Below, one piece after another: positions 1-8,010 of a DNA stretch of 64,000 nt. Made by a program: the position numbers and the translations under genes. Every line of letters starts with the position of its first letter. Position 1 is the stretch's first letter. The stretch covers positions 332,391-396,390 of the forward strand of contig NZ_JAFGYF010000004.1 of assembly GCF_016921195.1 (NCBI RefSeq), read 5' to 3'. The DNA is from Cellulosimicrobium cellulans (GTDB taxonomy: Bacteria > Actinomycetota > Actinomycetes > Actinomycetales > Cellulomonadaceae). The notes under the pieces were generated by a model. The model was not told the origin of the DNA. It saw nothing but the letters and a program-made list of their open reading frames with translations, and made no database searches.

Positions 1-686
1 GACGGGTACTGCCCGCCCGCGCCCTCCCAGTAGGTGGTCGCGCTGCCGTCGACCGCGTTGGCGGCGACGAACTGCCACTCCGTCGACGAGGCCGTCGCGG
101 GACGGCTCTTCGCGTAGTTGGTGCCGGTCGGGTCGGTCGGGTCGGTGGGGTCCGTCGGGTCGGTGCCGCCGGTGGGCGTGCCCCACACCTGGAGCTCGGA
201 CACCTGACCGTTGCCCGCGCCGGTGTTGGCCGTGAAGGCGAGGCGAACCTCGTCGACCTCGGCGTCGAGAGGGATCTCGACCCGGTTGCCGCTCGCGGGG
301 TCGAACGCGTACGCCGCCGACGCCTTGAGCGTCCGGAACGACGGCTCGCCGTCGGAGCGGCCGAGCACGCTGAACGTCTGCGTCCGCGGCGACCACACGG
401 ACGGCGGCGGCAGCGTGACGACGACGCGGTCGACGTCGGCCTCCGCCCCGAGGTCGACGGTGAGGTGCGACGGGTACTGCCCGCCCGCGCCCTCCCAGTA
501 GGAGCCGGTGTTCCCGTCGTTCGCGTTGCCCGCGACGTACGTCTGCGTCACCGACGACGCGACGATCGGCTTGCCGAGCGCGAGGTTGGTGGCGTCCGCG
601 GCGTGCGCCACGGCGACGACGCCGAGCGGCGCGACGAGCGCCAGCGCGGCGCCCGCCACGACGGTGTGCTTCCAGGGGGTACTCAT
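1..686 (-). CDS. Secreted protein with tandem F5/8 type C (discoidin-like) carbohydrate-binding domains, 3' end outside window
   Basis: The gene starts with ATG at 686 and is still open at base 1, so only about 228 residues are visible. Residues 1-30 form a Sec signal peptide: MSTPWKH, a hydrophobic core, then AVAHAA. Next comes a discoidin-like domain (NLALGKPIVASS, NDGNTGSYWEG, HLTVDLGAEADVDRVVV). A linker of repeated Thr-Asp-Pro follows, then a second copy starts (NYAKSRPATASS, AVDGSATTYWEG). Such modules bind glycans and normally precede or follow a glycoside hydrolase domain, which would lie beyond the left edge. The two copies share an identical 34-bp stretch (1-34 and 469-502). The enzyme class cannot be told from what is here. 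Confidence 0.85.
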   Translation of the reverse strand, partial: MSTPWKHTVVAGAALALVAPLGVVAVAHAADATNLALGKPIVASSVTQTYVAGNANDGNTGSYWEGAGGQYPSHLTVDLGAEADVDRVVVTLPPPSVWSPRTQTFSVLGRSDGEPSFRTLKASAAYAFDPASGNRVEIPLDAEVDEVRLAFTANTGAGNGQVSELQVWGTPTGGTDPTDPTDPTDPTGTNYAKSRPATASSTEWQFVAANAVDGSATTYWEGAGGQYP

Positions 687-1089
687 GAACGTCCTCGTTC
701 TCCCGCCGGGGCGGGCTCGTCCACCCGCGGCAGCGGTGCCCGACGGCGGGCGCGACCGTGCTGGTGCCGCGCCCACCGTCACGGGTGGGTCGGGTCAGGG
801 CTGGTTTCAAGGCCGGGACCGGGATCGACCCCAGGTCCAGACCGGTCGGCCGGAAGTGCCACGAACGACCCGTCAGGGATGGTCACCGGTCGGACCCGTG
901 GCGAATTCGAGAGTTGCAGCGTGTGCACTGCTTTGTGCTGGACTTCTGTCAACTTCTTGCGTCACGCAGTACGGACGTTACGAGACGGGCATCATGGGCG
1001 TCAAGCGTGGGTGAAGGGCGTGCCGGAATGTCGCGCTCGGGCCGGGGCGTCGGGGCCCGAACGAGCTACGCGTCCATCGCTGACGTGAG
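687..1089. other. Intergenic region without a convincing gene
   Basis: This gap lies between the start of the secreted discoidin-domain gene (minus strand) and the stop of the tetR gene (minus strand). Open frames here are GC-driven shadows. It presumably holds the promoter of the secreted protein. Around 900-1000 the GC content drops, and there is an 11-bp palindrome TGCGTCACGCA at 958-968 that could be an operator. No RNA gene or transposon end was recognised. Confidence 0.5.
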
Positions 1090-1704
1090 TCACGGCTGGC
1101 CGCGAGCGGGGCGCAGGGCATCCAGCACGAGACCCAACAGTCGTTCGGTCTGCGCCTCGTCGGTCTGGACCGGCATCAGAGAGCCGGCGACCAGGAGCAC
1201 GACGTCGGCGGGTTGCGCGTCCGCGCGCAGGGAGCCGTCGCGAGCCCCTGCATCCAGCATCGGGGCGATCGCGCCTGCCATTCGGTCGCGCATGGCGGCC
1301 ACGTCGTGCTGCTGCGCGGACTCGATCATCCCGAGGCGCAACGCATCAAGCATGCCGCGCTTGGTCGACACGAACCGCGCGAACTGCCCGAGCCACTCCC
1401 GCAGCGCTTCGCGGGGGGGCATGGCGTCCAGCAGCGGCCCGACCTGGGAGAGCAGGTCCTCGACCTGTGCCTCGTAGGCGGCGGTCACGAGCGCCTCTCG
1501 AGTCGGGAAGTGCCGGTACAGGGTGCCGATGCCCACACCGGCCGCCCTCGAGACAGCCTCGAGGGAGAACGGGCCGCTGCCTTCAGCCAGCGCCTCGCGG
1601 GCCGCATCCAGCAGCGCCTGCCGATTGCGCTCGGCGTCGGCACGGCGCCGTCGCGATGTCGGCGCGGCGGCAGACGACCCGAGCGGCTGGGGCACACTAC
1701 TCAT
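1090..1704 (-). CDS. TetR/AcrR family transcriptional repressor
   Basis: This 204-residue protein has a typical N-terminal TetR helix-turn-helix at about residues 20-70 (NRQALLDAAREAL, LEAVSRAAGVGIGTLYRHF, PTREALVTAAY). The C-terminal ligand-binding domain is more variable. Family members are dimeric repressors released by a small ligand. The gene is divergent from the aldo-keto reductase gene at 1790, and the 85-bp gap contains two identical-core inverted repeats. Autoregulation plus control of the reductase is therefore likely. The ATG at 1704 sits just after a GGAGG that is also one half of the first inverted repeat, so operator binding would overlap the ribosome binding site. The ligand is unknown. 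Confidence 0.9.
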   Translation of the reverse strand: MSSVPQPLGSSAAAPTSRRRRADAERNRQALLDAAREALAEGSGPFSLEAVSRAAGVGIGTLYRHFPTREALVTAAYEAQVEDLLSQVGPLLDAMPPREALREWLGQFARFVSTKRGMLDALRLGMIESAQQHDVAAMRDRMAGAIAPMLDAGARDGSLRADAQPADVVLLVAGSLMPVQTDEAQTERLLGLVLDALRPARGQP

Positions 1705-1706
1705 AG

Positions 1707-1756
1707 CGGAGGCACCTCCGTTTGTGACATCCTGGGCTTACCGGAGGTCCCTCCGG
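1707..1756. promoter_or_regulatory. Twin inverted-repeat operators CGGAGG-N2-CCTCCG between tetR and the reductase
   Basis: CGGAGGCACCTCCG lies at 1707-1720 and CCGGAGGTCCCTCCGG at 1741-1756. They share the core CGGAGG-N2-CCTCCG and are spaced about 35 bp centre to centre. They sit between divergent genes, one of which encodes a TetR repressor, so they are the obvious binding sites. Part of each resembles a Shine-Dalgarno sequence, which could inflate the similarity, but two near-perfect palindromes in 50 bp are hard to explain that way. Confidence 0.65.
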
Positions 1757-1789
1757 TTCCTCCATGGTCTCACGAAGGCAGGCCCCGAG

Positions 1790-2731
1790 ATGTCCGACAC
1801 CACCCATGACGCCACGCGCTCGACCCGCCCCGGCGGCACCTTCGTCCTCGGCGGACGAGAGGTCGGGCGCGTCGGGTACGGCACGATGCAACTACCCCGC
1901 CTGGCGGACCCGAACGCCGCACGAGCTGTGCTGCGACGGGCGTACGAGCTGGGCGTGAACCACTTCGACACCGCCCACTTCTACGGTGACGGCGTGGCCA
2001 ACCGCTACCTCGCGAGCACCCTCGGCGCCGAGCAGGACGTCGTGGTGGTGACCAAGGTCGGCGCCCGACCTGCGCGCCGCGGGCCGATGCCGCTGGTGCC
2101 CGCGCAGCGTCCCGAACAGCTCCGGCAAGAGGTGCACGACAACCTGCGCAGCCTGCGTGTCGAGCGCCTGGACGTGGTCAACATGCGCCGCATCACCCCT
2201 CGGTCCTTCCCCCTGGCCCCGAGCCAGATCGTGAAGCTCGACGACCAGGTGGCCGAGATGGTCACCCTGCGCGACCAAGGCCTCATCGGTCACATCGGGC
2301 TCAGCACGGTCAGCGCCGCCGAGCTCCGGTCGGCGCTGCCGGCCGGGATCGTGTGCGTGCAGAACCGGTACGCCCTCACGTCCCGCCGGCAGGAACCGGT
2401 CCTGGACATCGCCCGAGCCGAGGCGGTGGCGTGGGTGCCCTACTTCCCGCTGGGCGGCGCGTTCCCCGGCTCCGCCAAGGTCACCCACGAACCCGTCGTC
2501 CAGCAGATCGCACGGAAGGTCGGCGCGAGCCCCGCACAGGTAGGCCTGGCCTGGCTGTTGCAGCACGCCCCCAACATGCTCGTCATCCCCGGTACGACCT
2601 CGATCTCCCACGTCGAGCAGAACGTCGCCGCTGGATCGATCGAGCTGAGCGCCGAGCAGGTCGCCCGGCTGGACGCCATCAAGCCCGCCGCCGGAGTCCG
2701 CGGCGCGCTCAGCCGCCTGCGCCGGCCCTGA
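1790..2731 (+). CDS. Aldo/keto reductase
   Basis: This 313-residue single-domain NADPH-dependent oxidoreductase has a TIM-barrel fold. The family signature is visible: GYGTMQLPRL near the N-terminus, GVNHFDTAHFYGDG with the catalytic Asp and Tyr, VVVTKVG with the catalytic Lys, and the C-terminal cofactor region VIPGTTSISHVEQNV. The usual active-site His region is replaced by VVNMRRI, as in several actinobacterial members. ATG 1790 was chosen because it follows a GAAGGCAG ribosome binding site and fits the family N-terminus; the frame is open further upstream through the operator region. A DUF2316 gene follows after 43 bp, a pairing that suggests one operon repressed by the divergent TetR. 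The substrate is unknown. Confidence 0.92.
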   Translation: MSDTTHDATRSTRPGGTFVLGGREVGRVGYGTMQLPRLADPNAARAVLRRAYELGVNHFDTAHFYGDGVANRYLASTLGAEQDVVVVTKVGARPARRGPMPLVPAQRPEQLRQEVHDNLRSLRVERLDVVNMRRITPRSFPLAPSQIVKLDDQVAEMVTLRDQGLIGHIGLSTVSAAELRSALPAGIVCVQNRYALTSRRQEPVLDIARAEAVAWVPYFPLGGAFPGSAKVTHEPVVQQIARKVGASPAQVGLAWLLQHAPNMLVIPGTTSISHVEQNVAAGSIELSAEQVARLDAIKPAAGVRGALSRLRRP

Positions 2732-2774
2732 ACCAGTCCGCCCCCACCCCCACCGCGAAAGCCGAGGAAGTTCC

Positions 2775-3098
2775 ATGTCGCTCACCATCATGCAGATCCG
2801 CCGCACGAGAGCGGAGCTCAAGGCGAACCTCCATCGGTCCGGCCTCACCCTCGACGCGATCCGAGCCGACCTCGGGTTCAGCGCCGAACGGCTCGACCGC
2901 GCGCTGCGCCTCGGACGCGGGACCACCGGGACCGACATCTGGCTGCTGCGCGACTACCTGGAGCAGGCCGTCACCGACGCCGACGCCGAACCGGTCCGGT
3001 ACACGGTGCTCACCGAGGAGTCGCGCAGCAGAGCACGGCAGTGGTTCGACCTCCTGCCCGCACCACACCACGACTTCTCTGCCTCCGTGCCCCGGTAG
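2775..3098 (+). CDS. DUF2316 family protein
   Basis: This small protein of 107 residues has the pattern of DUF2316 proteins: an N-terminal MSLTIMQIRRTRAELKANL segment, then a helix-turn-helix-like part (SGLTLDAIRADLGFSAERLDRAL) and IWLLRDYLEQAV. The family is often found beside aldo-keto reductases or other oxidoreductases, and its function is not established. The helix-turn-helix look suggests a DNA-binding or protein-contact role. A GAGGAAG ribosome binding site precedes the ATG, and the gene is probably co-transcribed with the reductase. Confidence 0.8.
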   Translation: MSLTIMQIRRTRAELKANLHRSGLTLDAIRADLGFSAERLDRALRLGRGTTGTDIWLLRDYLEQAVTDADAEPVRYTVLTEESRSRARQWFDLLPAPHHDFSASVPR

Positions 3099-3243
3099 CG
3101 GACCGCATCGAGACCGGTTGTCCCTGACGTGGCAGCGGGCGCGCTCCGGAGCCCGAGAACTCGCACCTCCCGAGCACGCACGTCGACCAGTTCGTTCGTT
3201 CGTGCTGGAAGGCCCGGCTCTCGCGCTCGGTCCTGTGGTCGGC

Positions 3244-4227
3244 TCAACCGCGGTGGGGTACGCGATCAGCCTGGTCAGCGAGAGGATCGGCGCTCTCCGG
3301 CAACCAAGCCTTGGCGGGGTGCGTCGAGCGCCAGTGGCGCGCGATGTCGACGCGGCGGGCGACCCAGACGTCCGGGTGGTTCGCGACGACGTCGAGGAAC
3401 CGCTTGAGATCCGCCGCACGGCCTGGGCGACCGGAGATACGCAGGTGCAGGCCGATGCTCATCATCCGGGGACGCTCCGCGCCCTCCTCGAGCAGCTGCT
3501 CGAGCGCTCGCGTCAGGTAGGCGGAGAACGACTCGGACTGGAAGCCGTACGTGTTGACGTACCGCCCGTCGTTGTTGTCCAGCGTGTAGGGCACGACGAG
3601 CTGGGCGATACCGTCGACGTCGACCCAGTAGGGCAGGTCGTCGCTGAACGAGTCGGAGTCGTAGAGGAAGCCGCCGTGCTCCACGACGAGGCGACGGGTG
3701 TTCTCGCTGTTGCGTCCGGTGTACCAGCCGACGGGCCGCTCGCCCGCGACCTCGCGGTGGATGCGGACCGCCTCGGCGATGTGGTCGCGCTCGACGTCGG
3801 AATCCATCTCGGCGTAGTTGACCCAGCGCAGCGAGTGCGAGGCGATCTCCCAGCCGGACTCACGTGCAGCGGCGACGAGCCCGGGGTTCCGCCGCATGGA
3901 CTCGGCGATGCCGAAGACCGTGACGGGCAGCGAGCGCTCGTCGAAGAGCCTGCGGAGGCGCCAGAAGCCCGCCCGGGTCCCGTACTCGTACTGCGACTCG
4001 ACGTTGAGGTTGCGTCGCCCGGCGAGCGCGGTGGTGGGCTCCTCGGTGAGGAACGCCTCGGACGCGGGGTCCCCGTGCAGGACGTTGTTCTCGCCGCCCT
4101 CCTCGAGATTGAGCACGAACTGGACCGCCACCTTCGCCCCGCCCGGCCACGCCGCGTGCGGAGGGTCCCCCGCATAGCCCGCGAGGTCTCGAGGGTAGGG
4201 CCGCTCGGTAGGGTGCGTCGTCGTCAT
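3244..4227 (-). CDS. Polysaccharide deacetylase family protein, PuuE/allantoinase-like
   Basis: This 327-residue protein has a NodB-homology (CE4-like) fold. Visible hallmarks are VAVQFVLNLEEGGENN near the N-terminus, the SQYEYGTRAGFWRLRRLF stretch, the metal-region motif GWEIASHSLRW and the RPVGWYTGRNSENTRRLV block. These are typical of cofactor-light PuuE-type allantoinases and related amidohydrolases. It has no signal peptide, so it is cytosolic. ATG 4227 was preferred over an upstream in-frame ATG at 4269 because GGAGAG lies 8 bases before it. It is divergent from the FCD regulator and the ECF/Dgo operon and may act on the same nutrient. The substrate (allantoin, an N-acyl sugar or other amide) cannot be decided. 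Confidence 0.8.
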   Translation of the reverse strand: MTTTHPTERPYPRDLAGYAGDPPHAAWPGGAKVAVQFVLNLEEGGENNVLHGDPASEAFLTEEPTTALAGRRNLNVESQYEYGTRAGFWRLRRLFDERSLPVTVFGIAESMRRNPGLVAAARESGWEIASHSLRWVNYAEMDSDVERDHIAEAVRIHREVAGERPVGWYTGRNSENTRRLVVEHGGFLYDSDSFSDDLPYWVDVDGIAQLVVPYTLDNNDGRYVNTYGFQSESFSAYLTRALEQLLEEGAERPRMMSIGLHLRISGRPGRAADLKRFLDVVANHPDVWVARRVDIARHWRSTHPAKAWLPESADPLADQADRVPHRG

Positions 4228-4290
4228 CGCGTGTCTCTCCGTGGGTGTGCAGTCGGGCTTCGGCGCCACCGACTAGAATGCGTGGTGCGC

Positions 4291-4306
4291 GTTAGTCAGA
4301 TTTGAC
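4291..4306. promoter_or_regulatory. Candidate operator GTTAGTCAGATTTGAC, first copy
   Basis: GTTAGTCAGATTTGAC lies between the deacetylase gene and the FCD regulator gene. The same 16-mer with one change recurs at 5161-5176, upstream of the Asp-box protein. Its core is the inverted repeat GTCA-N4-TGAC. Two copies upstream of divergent or adjacent units make it the likely site of the FCD regulator encoded in between. Confidence 0.6.
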
Positions 4307-4372
4307 CAATGCTGCCCAACGATGGCTCGCAGCAGCGGTCCGCGTCAAGCGGACCCGGAGGAGAGGACGCAC

Positions 4373-5149
4373 ATGAACGATCGCGAGGGCGCGATGCTGG
4401 CACTGGCACACGCCATCTCGACGTCGGACGCCCCGGTGGGCACGCGCAACGCCCAGCGCGAGCTCGCGGCGCGCGGGATGGTGCTCAGCGAGTCCTCGGT
4501 GTCCCGCCTCCTGCGCGAGATGGACCGCCGCGGGTGGACCACCCCGGCCGGCACCAAGGGCCGCACCCTCTCCGCCGAGGGGCGCCGGCGCGCCGCCGAG
4601 GCCGTCCTGGCCGAGCGCACGTCCGACTCGCTCCAGCACGCGGTGCGCGACGTCCAGGACCTGCTCGACCTGCTGCGGGCGCGCCAGGCGGTGGAGAGCG
4701 CCGTAGCGGCCGACGCTGCACGCGAGCCGGCCGAGGAGGGTCTCGCAGAGCTGCGACGGCTGTGCTCCGACCACGCCGCCGCCGTCGGCAGCGCGCCGAT
4801 GATCGAGCAGCCCGGGCTGCAGTTCCACCGCGGGGTCGTACATCTGGCGAGCAACCGGATGCTCAAGCTGGCCGCCGACATGATGCTCGCGCCCCACCTC
4901 GACCGGGTCGAGGCCGTGCTCGACGCGATCCTGTCCACCCGGCGCGACGAGGAGCGCGTGGTCGCCGAGCACCGGGACGTGCTCGAGCGCATCGAGGCGC
5001 GGGACCCCGACGGCGCCCGCGCGGCGATGGACGCCCACTTCGAGGACATGATCGCCGCCGCGGAGAACGCGCTGGTGGGCAGCGGCGGCGCGCTCGTCGA
5101 GCGCTTCCTCGGTTGGGTCGATCCCGCACCCGGCGGCCGGGCCCGTTGA
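4373..5149 (+). CDS. FCD-domain transcriptional regulator
   Basis: This 258-residue protein has a winged-helix N-terminus at about 8-75 (RNAQRELAARGMVLSESSVSRLLREMDRRGW) and an all-helical FCD effector domain at about 95-245. The latter shows the Asp/His metal-ligand pattern of the family (ARQAVESAVA, LQFHRGVVHLASN, EHRDVLERIEARDPDGARAAMDAHF). FCD regulators usually sense sugar acids or other carboxylates. The DNA-binding half is not the usual GntR wing but resembles repressors with a SESSVSRLLREM recognition helix. ATG 4373 follows GGAGGAG; an upstream ATG at 4322 has no ribosome binding site. It is the natural regulator of the downstream ECF/Dgo operon and the divergent deacetylase. Confidence 0.88.
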   Translation: MNDREGAMLALAHAISTSDAPVGTRNAQRELAARGMVLSESSVSRLLREMDRRGWTTPAGTKGRTLSAEGRRRAAEAVLAERTSDSLQHAVRDVQDLLDLLRARQAVESAVAADAAREPAEEGLAELRRLCSDHAAAVGSAPMIEQPGLQFHRGVVHLASNRMLKLAADMMLAPHLDRVEAVLDAILSTRRDEERVVAEHRDVLERIEARDPDGARAAMDAHFEDMIAAAENALVGSGGALVERFLGWVDPAPGGRAR

Positions 5150-5177
5150 CCAGGGTCAACGTTAGTCAGAATTGACA
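5145..5177. promoter_or_regulatory. Operator/promoter region with GTTGACC-N2-GGTCAAC and second GTTAGTCAGAATTGAC
   Basis: A 7-2-7 palindrome GTTGACCAGGGTCAAC (5145-5160) abuts GTTAGTCAGAATTGAC (5161-5176), the second copy of the motif at 4291. The last six bases plus A form TTGACA (5172-5177), a good -35 box, with no strong -10 seen 17 bases on. The site lies 83 bases before the Asp-box protein gene, so regulator binding here would control the transporter and catabolic operon. Confidence 0.55.
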
Positions 5178-5259
5178 GACGGACGAACGCCTGTGCAGAC
5201 TGCCGCCGTCGACGGAAAGGACCGTCGGTTCGACGACGCAACGACGGCAGGAGCAGAAG

Positions 5260-6402
5260 GTGGCCTCAGGCACGATGGCCCCGGCACGGGTGCTGACCAA
5301 CCCGACCGAGGACCGGTTCCAGGACGAGCACCGCATGTGGCAGGGCATCCCCTCGATCGAGAGGACGGCCGGAGGTCGCCTCTACGTCGACTGGTACTCC
5401 GGGATGGAGACCGAGACGGGCGGCAACTTCGTGGTCGTCACGACGAGCGACGACGACGGACGTACGTGGAGCGGCCCACGGTTCGTCGTCGAGCACCCGG
5501 ACCCCGAGGTGCGCGTCTACGACCCCGCGCTCTGGCGCGACCCGTCCGACCGGCTCTGGATGTTCTGGAACCAGAGCCGCGACTTCTTCGACGGCCGGGT
5601 CGGCGTGTGGGTGTCCGTGAGCGACGACCCCGACGCCGACACGCCCTCGTGGTCGGCCCCGCGCCGCATCGCCAACGGCCTGCAGATGAACAAGCCCACG
5701 GTGCTCTCGGACGGCACCTGGCTCTTCCCGACGGCGATCTGGGCATGCCACGAGCCCACCGAGCAGCACGCGCTCGAGGCGGAGCGGTTCTCCAACGTCT
5801 ACGCGTCGACCGACCAGGGCCGGACGATCGAGTATCGCGGCAGCGCCGACGTCCCGAACCGCAGCTTCGACGAGCACATGGTCGTCGAGAAGCAGGACGG
5901 CACGCTCTGGATGCTCGTGCGCTGCTTCGACGGCGTCGGTGAGTCGTTCTCCTCCGACGGAGGCAGGACCTGGACGCCCGGGCGACGCAGCCATGTGGAC
6001 GGCCCCTGCTCGCGGTTCCACGTCCGTCGCCTGCCGTCCGGCCGGCTGCTCATGGTCAACCATGTCGACTTCGGCGAACGACGCACCGTCGAGGAGCTCG
6101 AGCTCCAGGGAAACGTCAAGGAGTGGAAGGGCCGCACCAACCTCACCGCGCTGCTCAGCGACGACGACGGCGCGACCTGGCCCCACCGTCTCCTCCTCGA
6201 CGACCGCGAGGACGTGTCGTACCCCGACGCCGCGATCGGTCCCGACGGCCAGATCTTCGTGACCTACGACCACGACCGGTTCGGCGACCGCGGGATCTAC
6301 CTCGCCCGCATCACGGAGGACGACATCCTTGCCGGCTCGGTCTCCAGCCCCGGCTCCGCGCTCCGCGTGCTCGTCAACCGCGCGCTCGCCCGAGCGGTCT
6401 GA
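5260..6402 (+). CDS. Asp-box (BNR) sialidase-superfamily protein
   Basis: This 380-residue six-bladed propeller-type protein has four recognisable Asp-boxes: TSDDDGRTWSGP, STDQGRTIEY (degenerate), SSDGGRTWTPG and SDDDGATWPHR. It has no signal peptide, so it would act in the cytosol, unlike classical secreted sialidases. Similar BNR proteins include exo-sialidases and several polysaccharide hydrolases or lyases. The full sialidase arginine triad cannot be confirmed by eye. GTG 5260 follows a GGCAGGAG ribosome binding site; an ATG at 5275 is an alternative. It is first in a row with the ECF transporter and Dgo enzymes, which suggests it processes the imported glycoside or a uronate-containing oligosaccharide. 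Confidence 0.75.
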   Translation: MASGTMAPARVLTNPTEDRFQDEHRMWQGIPSIERTAGGRLYVDWYSGMETETGGNFVVVTTSDDDGRTWSGPRFVVEHPDPEVRVYDPALWRDPSDRLWMFWNQSRDFFDGRVGVWVSVSDDPDADTPSWSAPRRIANGLQMNKPTVLSDGTWLFPTAIWACHEPTEQHALEAERFSNVYASTDQGRTIEYRGSADVPNRSFDEHMVVEKQDGTLWMLVRCFDGVGESFSSDGGRTWTPGRRSHVDGPCSRFHVRRLPSGRLLMVNHVDFGERRTVEELELQGNVKEWKGRTNLTALLSDDDGATWPHRLLLDDREDVSYPDAAIGPDGQIFVTYDHDRFGDRGIYLARITEDDILAGSVSSPGSALRVLVNRALARAV

Positions 6403-6551
6403 CCCAGTCCCCCGGGCGCGGCTTCCCGCCGATGCCCGACCGGGCCGCGACGCCGGCCCACGGTCGTCCGTCCGCGTCGACGCCGACGGACCACGCCCCG
6501 ACCGGTGCTGTCACCGACGACCGCACCACGACACGTCCCCGGAGGGACACC

Positions 6552-7181
6552 ATGACCCGAGCTCAGCAGACCACGACCCGCTGGACCGTCCTGCCCAACT
6601 GGAAGTTCCAGATCCTCCCTCGCGACACGCGCACGATCATCACGTGCGTGTTCCTCGGCCTGACGATGGCCGTCATCCTCCAGATCACCGAGCGCATCGA
6701 CCTCGCCCTGACCGGTGGGAGCATCCCCATCGTCTCCGCGATCGTCGTGTGCGCCATCTGGGTGCCGTCAGCGGCCTTCTACGGGCTGACCGGCGCCCTG
6801 ATCACGGCCTGGATCAACCCGATCATCTCCAACCTCACGGCGTCCCAGCCGATGGCGCCGTTCCTGTTCCTCACGAACGCGGCGCACACCGTCCCGGTCG
6901 CGCTCCTCGTCTGGGCGCTCAAGCCGCGCGACCGGGGCCTCAAGCTCTGGCAGGTCCTCGTCATCGGGCAGATCGCCGGACTGTGCGACGCCGTGATGTT
7001 CGGGATCGGCAACCGTGTGATCCTCCACCTGCCGTGGGACTTCATCACCGTGCAGATCCTCGTCGTGCAGCCGTGCTACCTCGTGGGGTCCTTCATCACG
7101 TACGGCATCATGCGCCGCCTGGTGAACACCGGCCTCGTTCCCAAGGAGCGCGCGACCGCCGGGAGCCTCGATGCGGTGTGA
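6552..7181 (+). CDS. ECF transporter S component (substrate-binding membrane protein)
   Basis: This 209-residue integral membrane protein has about five to six hydrophobic segments (TIITCVFLGLTMAVIL, IPIVSAIVVCAIW, FYGLTGALITAWI, TVPVALLVWAL, YLVGSFITYGIM). Size and topology match S components of energy-coupling factor importers. The genes directly downstream encode the T component and two ATPases, so the assignment rests on both topology and context. ATG 6552 follows GGAGGGAC. The two Asn-Pro/Asn-rich loops (WINPIISNLT) resemble the substrate loops of S components. It does not look like the well-known vitamin S components (BioY, ThiT, RibU), so the substrate is probably the sugar or sugar acid handled by the genes around it. 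Confidence 0.75.
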   Translation: MTRAQQTTTRWTVLPNWKFQILPRDTRTIITCVFLGLTMAVILQITERIDLALTGGSIPIVSAIVVCAIWVPSAAFYGLTGALITAWINPIISNLTASQPMAPFLFLTNAAHTVPVALLVWALKPRDRGLKLWQVLVIGQIAGLCDAVMFGIGNRVILHLPWDFITVQILVVQPCYLVGSFITYGIMRRLVNTGLVPKERATAGSLDAV

Positions 7182-7211
7182 GCCGACGCCCGGGTCGACG
7201 GGAGGTGCGCG

Positions 7212-8009
7212 ATGAGCGGCACGATGTTGTTTCGTCCCGGCCGGTCGTTCCTGCACCGTGCCGACGCACGAGCGAAGCTCGGGGTGATCCTCCTCGTCCT
7301 GGCCGTCGCCCTCAGCACGACACGGCTCGACGTCCTCGTCGCCCTCACGGCGGTGGTCGTCGTCGGGCTCGCCGTCCTCGCGCGCATCACCCCGGCGTCG
7401 TACTGGAAGGCGCTCGTCCTCATCGTCCCGCTCATCGCGCTGCTCACCCTCCTCCAGGCGCTCGTGCAGGGCGGGCCCGCGCTGCTCGAGGTGGGCGGGG
7501 TGTCGCTCTCCCGGGCGGGCGTCCTCCTGGGGCTCGGCATCGGGATGCGCCTGTTCGCGATGGGCATCTGCTTCTACGGGTTCTCGGTCACCACGAGCCC
7601 GTCGGACATCGCGCTCGCGCTCGACCGGCTGGGCGTCCCGTACCGGTTCGCCTACCTGACCAGCTTCGCGTTCCGGTTCCTGCCGCTGCTGCAGGACGAG
7701 GCGCGGACCCTCCTGACGGCCATGGCCGTCAGGGGGTCCAGCGAGAGCGGCTCGACGAACCCGTTCCGGCGCGGGCGAGCGATCGTGCGGATGCTGTTCC
7801 CCATGCTGGCGGGATCGATGAAGCGCAGCGGCGACATCGCCCTGTCGATGGAGCTACGGGGGTACGGCCTGCGAGGGCAGCGCACGTACTACCGCGCCCC
7901 GGTCTTCCGGGCCGCCGACGCCGCCCTGCTGCTGTGCACCCTGCTGCTCGCCGTCGCCCTCGTCGGTGCGCAGTGGTGGGCCCCGACACCGTTCCTGGGA
8001 GGGACGTGA
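7212..8009 (+). CDS. ecfT: ECF transporter T component (EcfT/CbiQ family)
   Basis: This 265-residue transmembrane scaffold couples the ATPases to the S component. N-terminal FLHRADARAKLGVILLV is the family hallmark. The two ATPase-contacting helices carry the Ala/Gly-Arg-Gly type motifs seen here as AMAVRGSS and SMELRGYG. The last segment ends near the C-terminus. An ATPase gene starts two bases after the stop, so the transporter genes form one operon. The presence of its own T component and ATPases makes this a group I (dedicated) ECF system. Confidence 0.93.
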   Translation: MSGTMLFRPGRSFLHRADARAKLGVILLVLAVALSTTRLDVLVALTAVVVVGLAVLARITPASYWKALVLIVPLIALLTLLQALVQGGPALLEVGGVSLSRAGVLLGLGIGMRLFAMGICFYGFSVTTSPSDIALALDRLGVPYRFAYLTSFAFRFLPLLQDEARTLLTAMAVRGSSESGSTNPFRRGRAIVRMLFPMLAGSMKRSGDIALSMELRGYGLRGQRTYYRAPVFRAADAALLLCTLLLAVALVGAQWWAPTPFLGGT

Positions 8010-8010
8010 C

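Noticed and set aside
3099..3243. Gap between the DUF2316 and deacetylase genes examined for a small gene or strong terminator
   Set aside because: No convincing start, motif or long hairpin was found; it is simply the space between convergent units.
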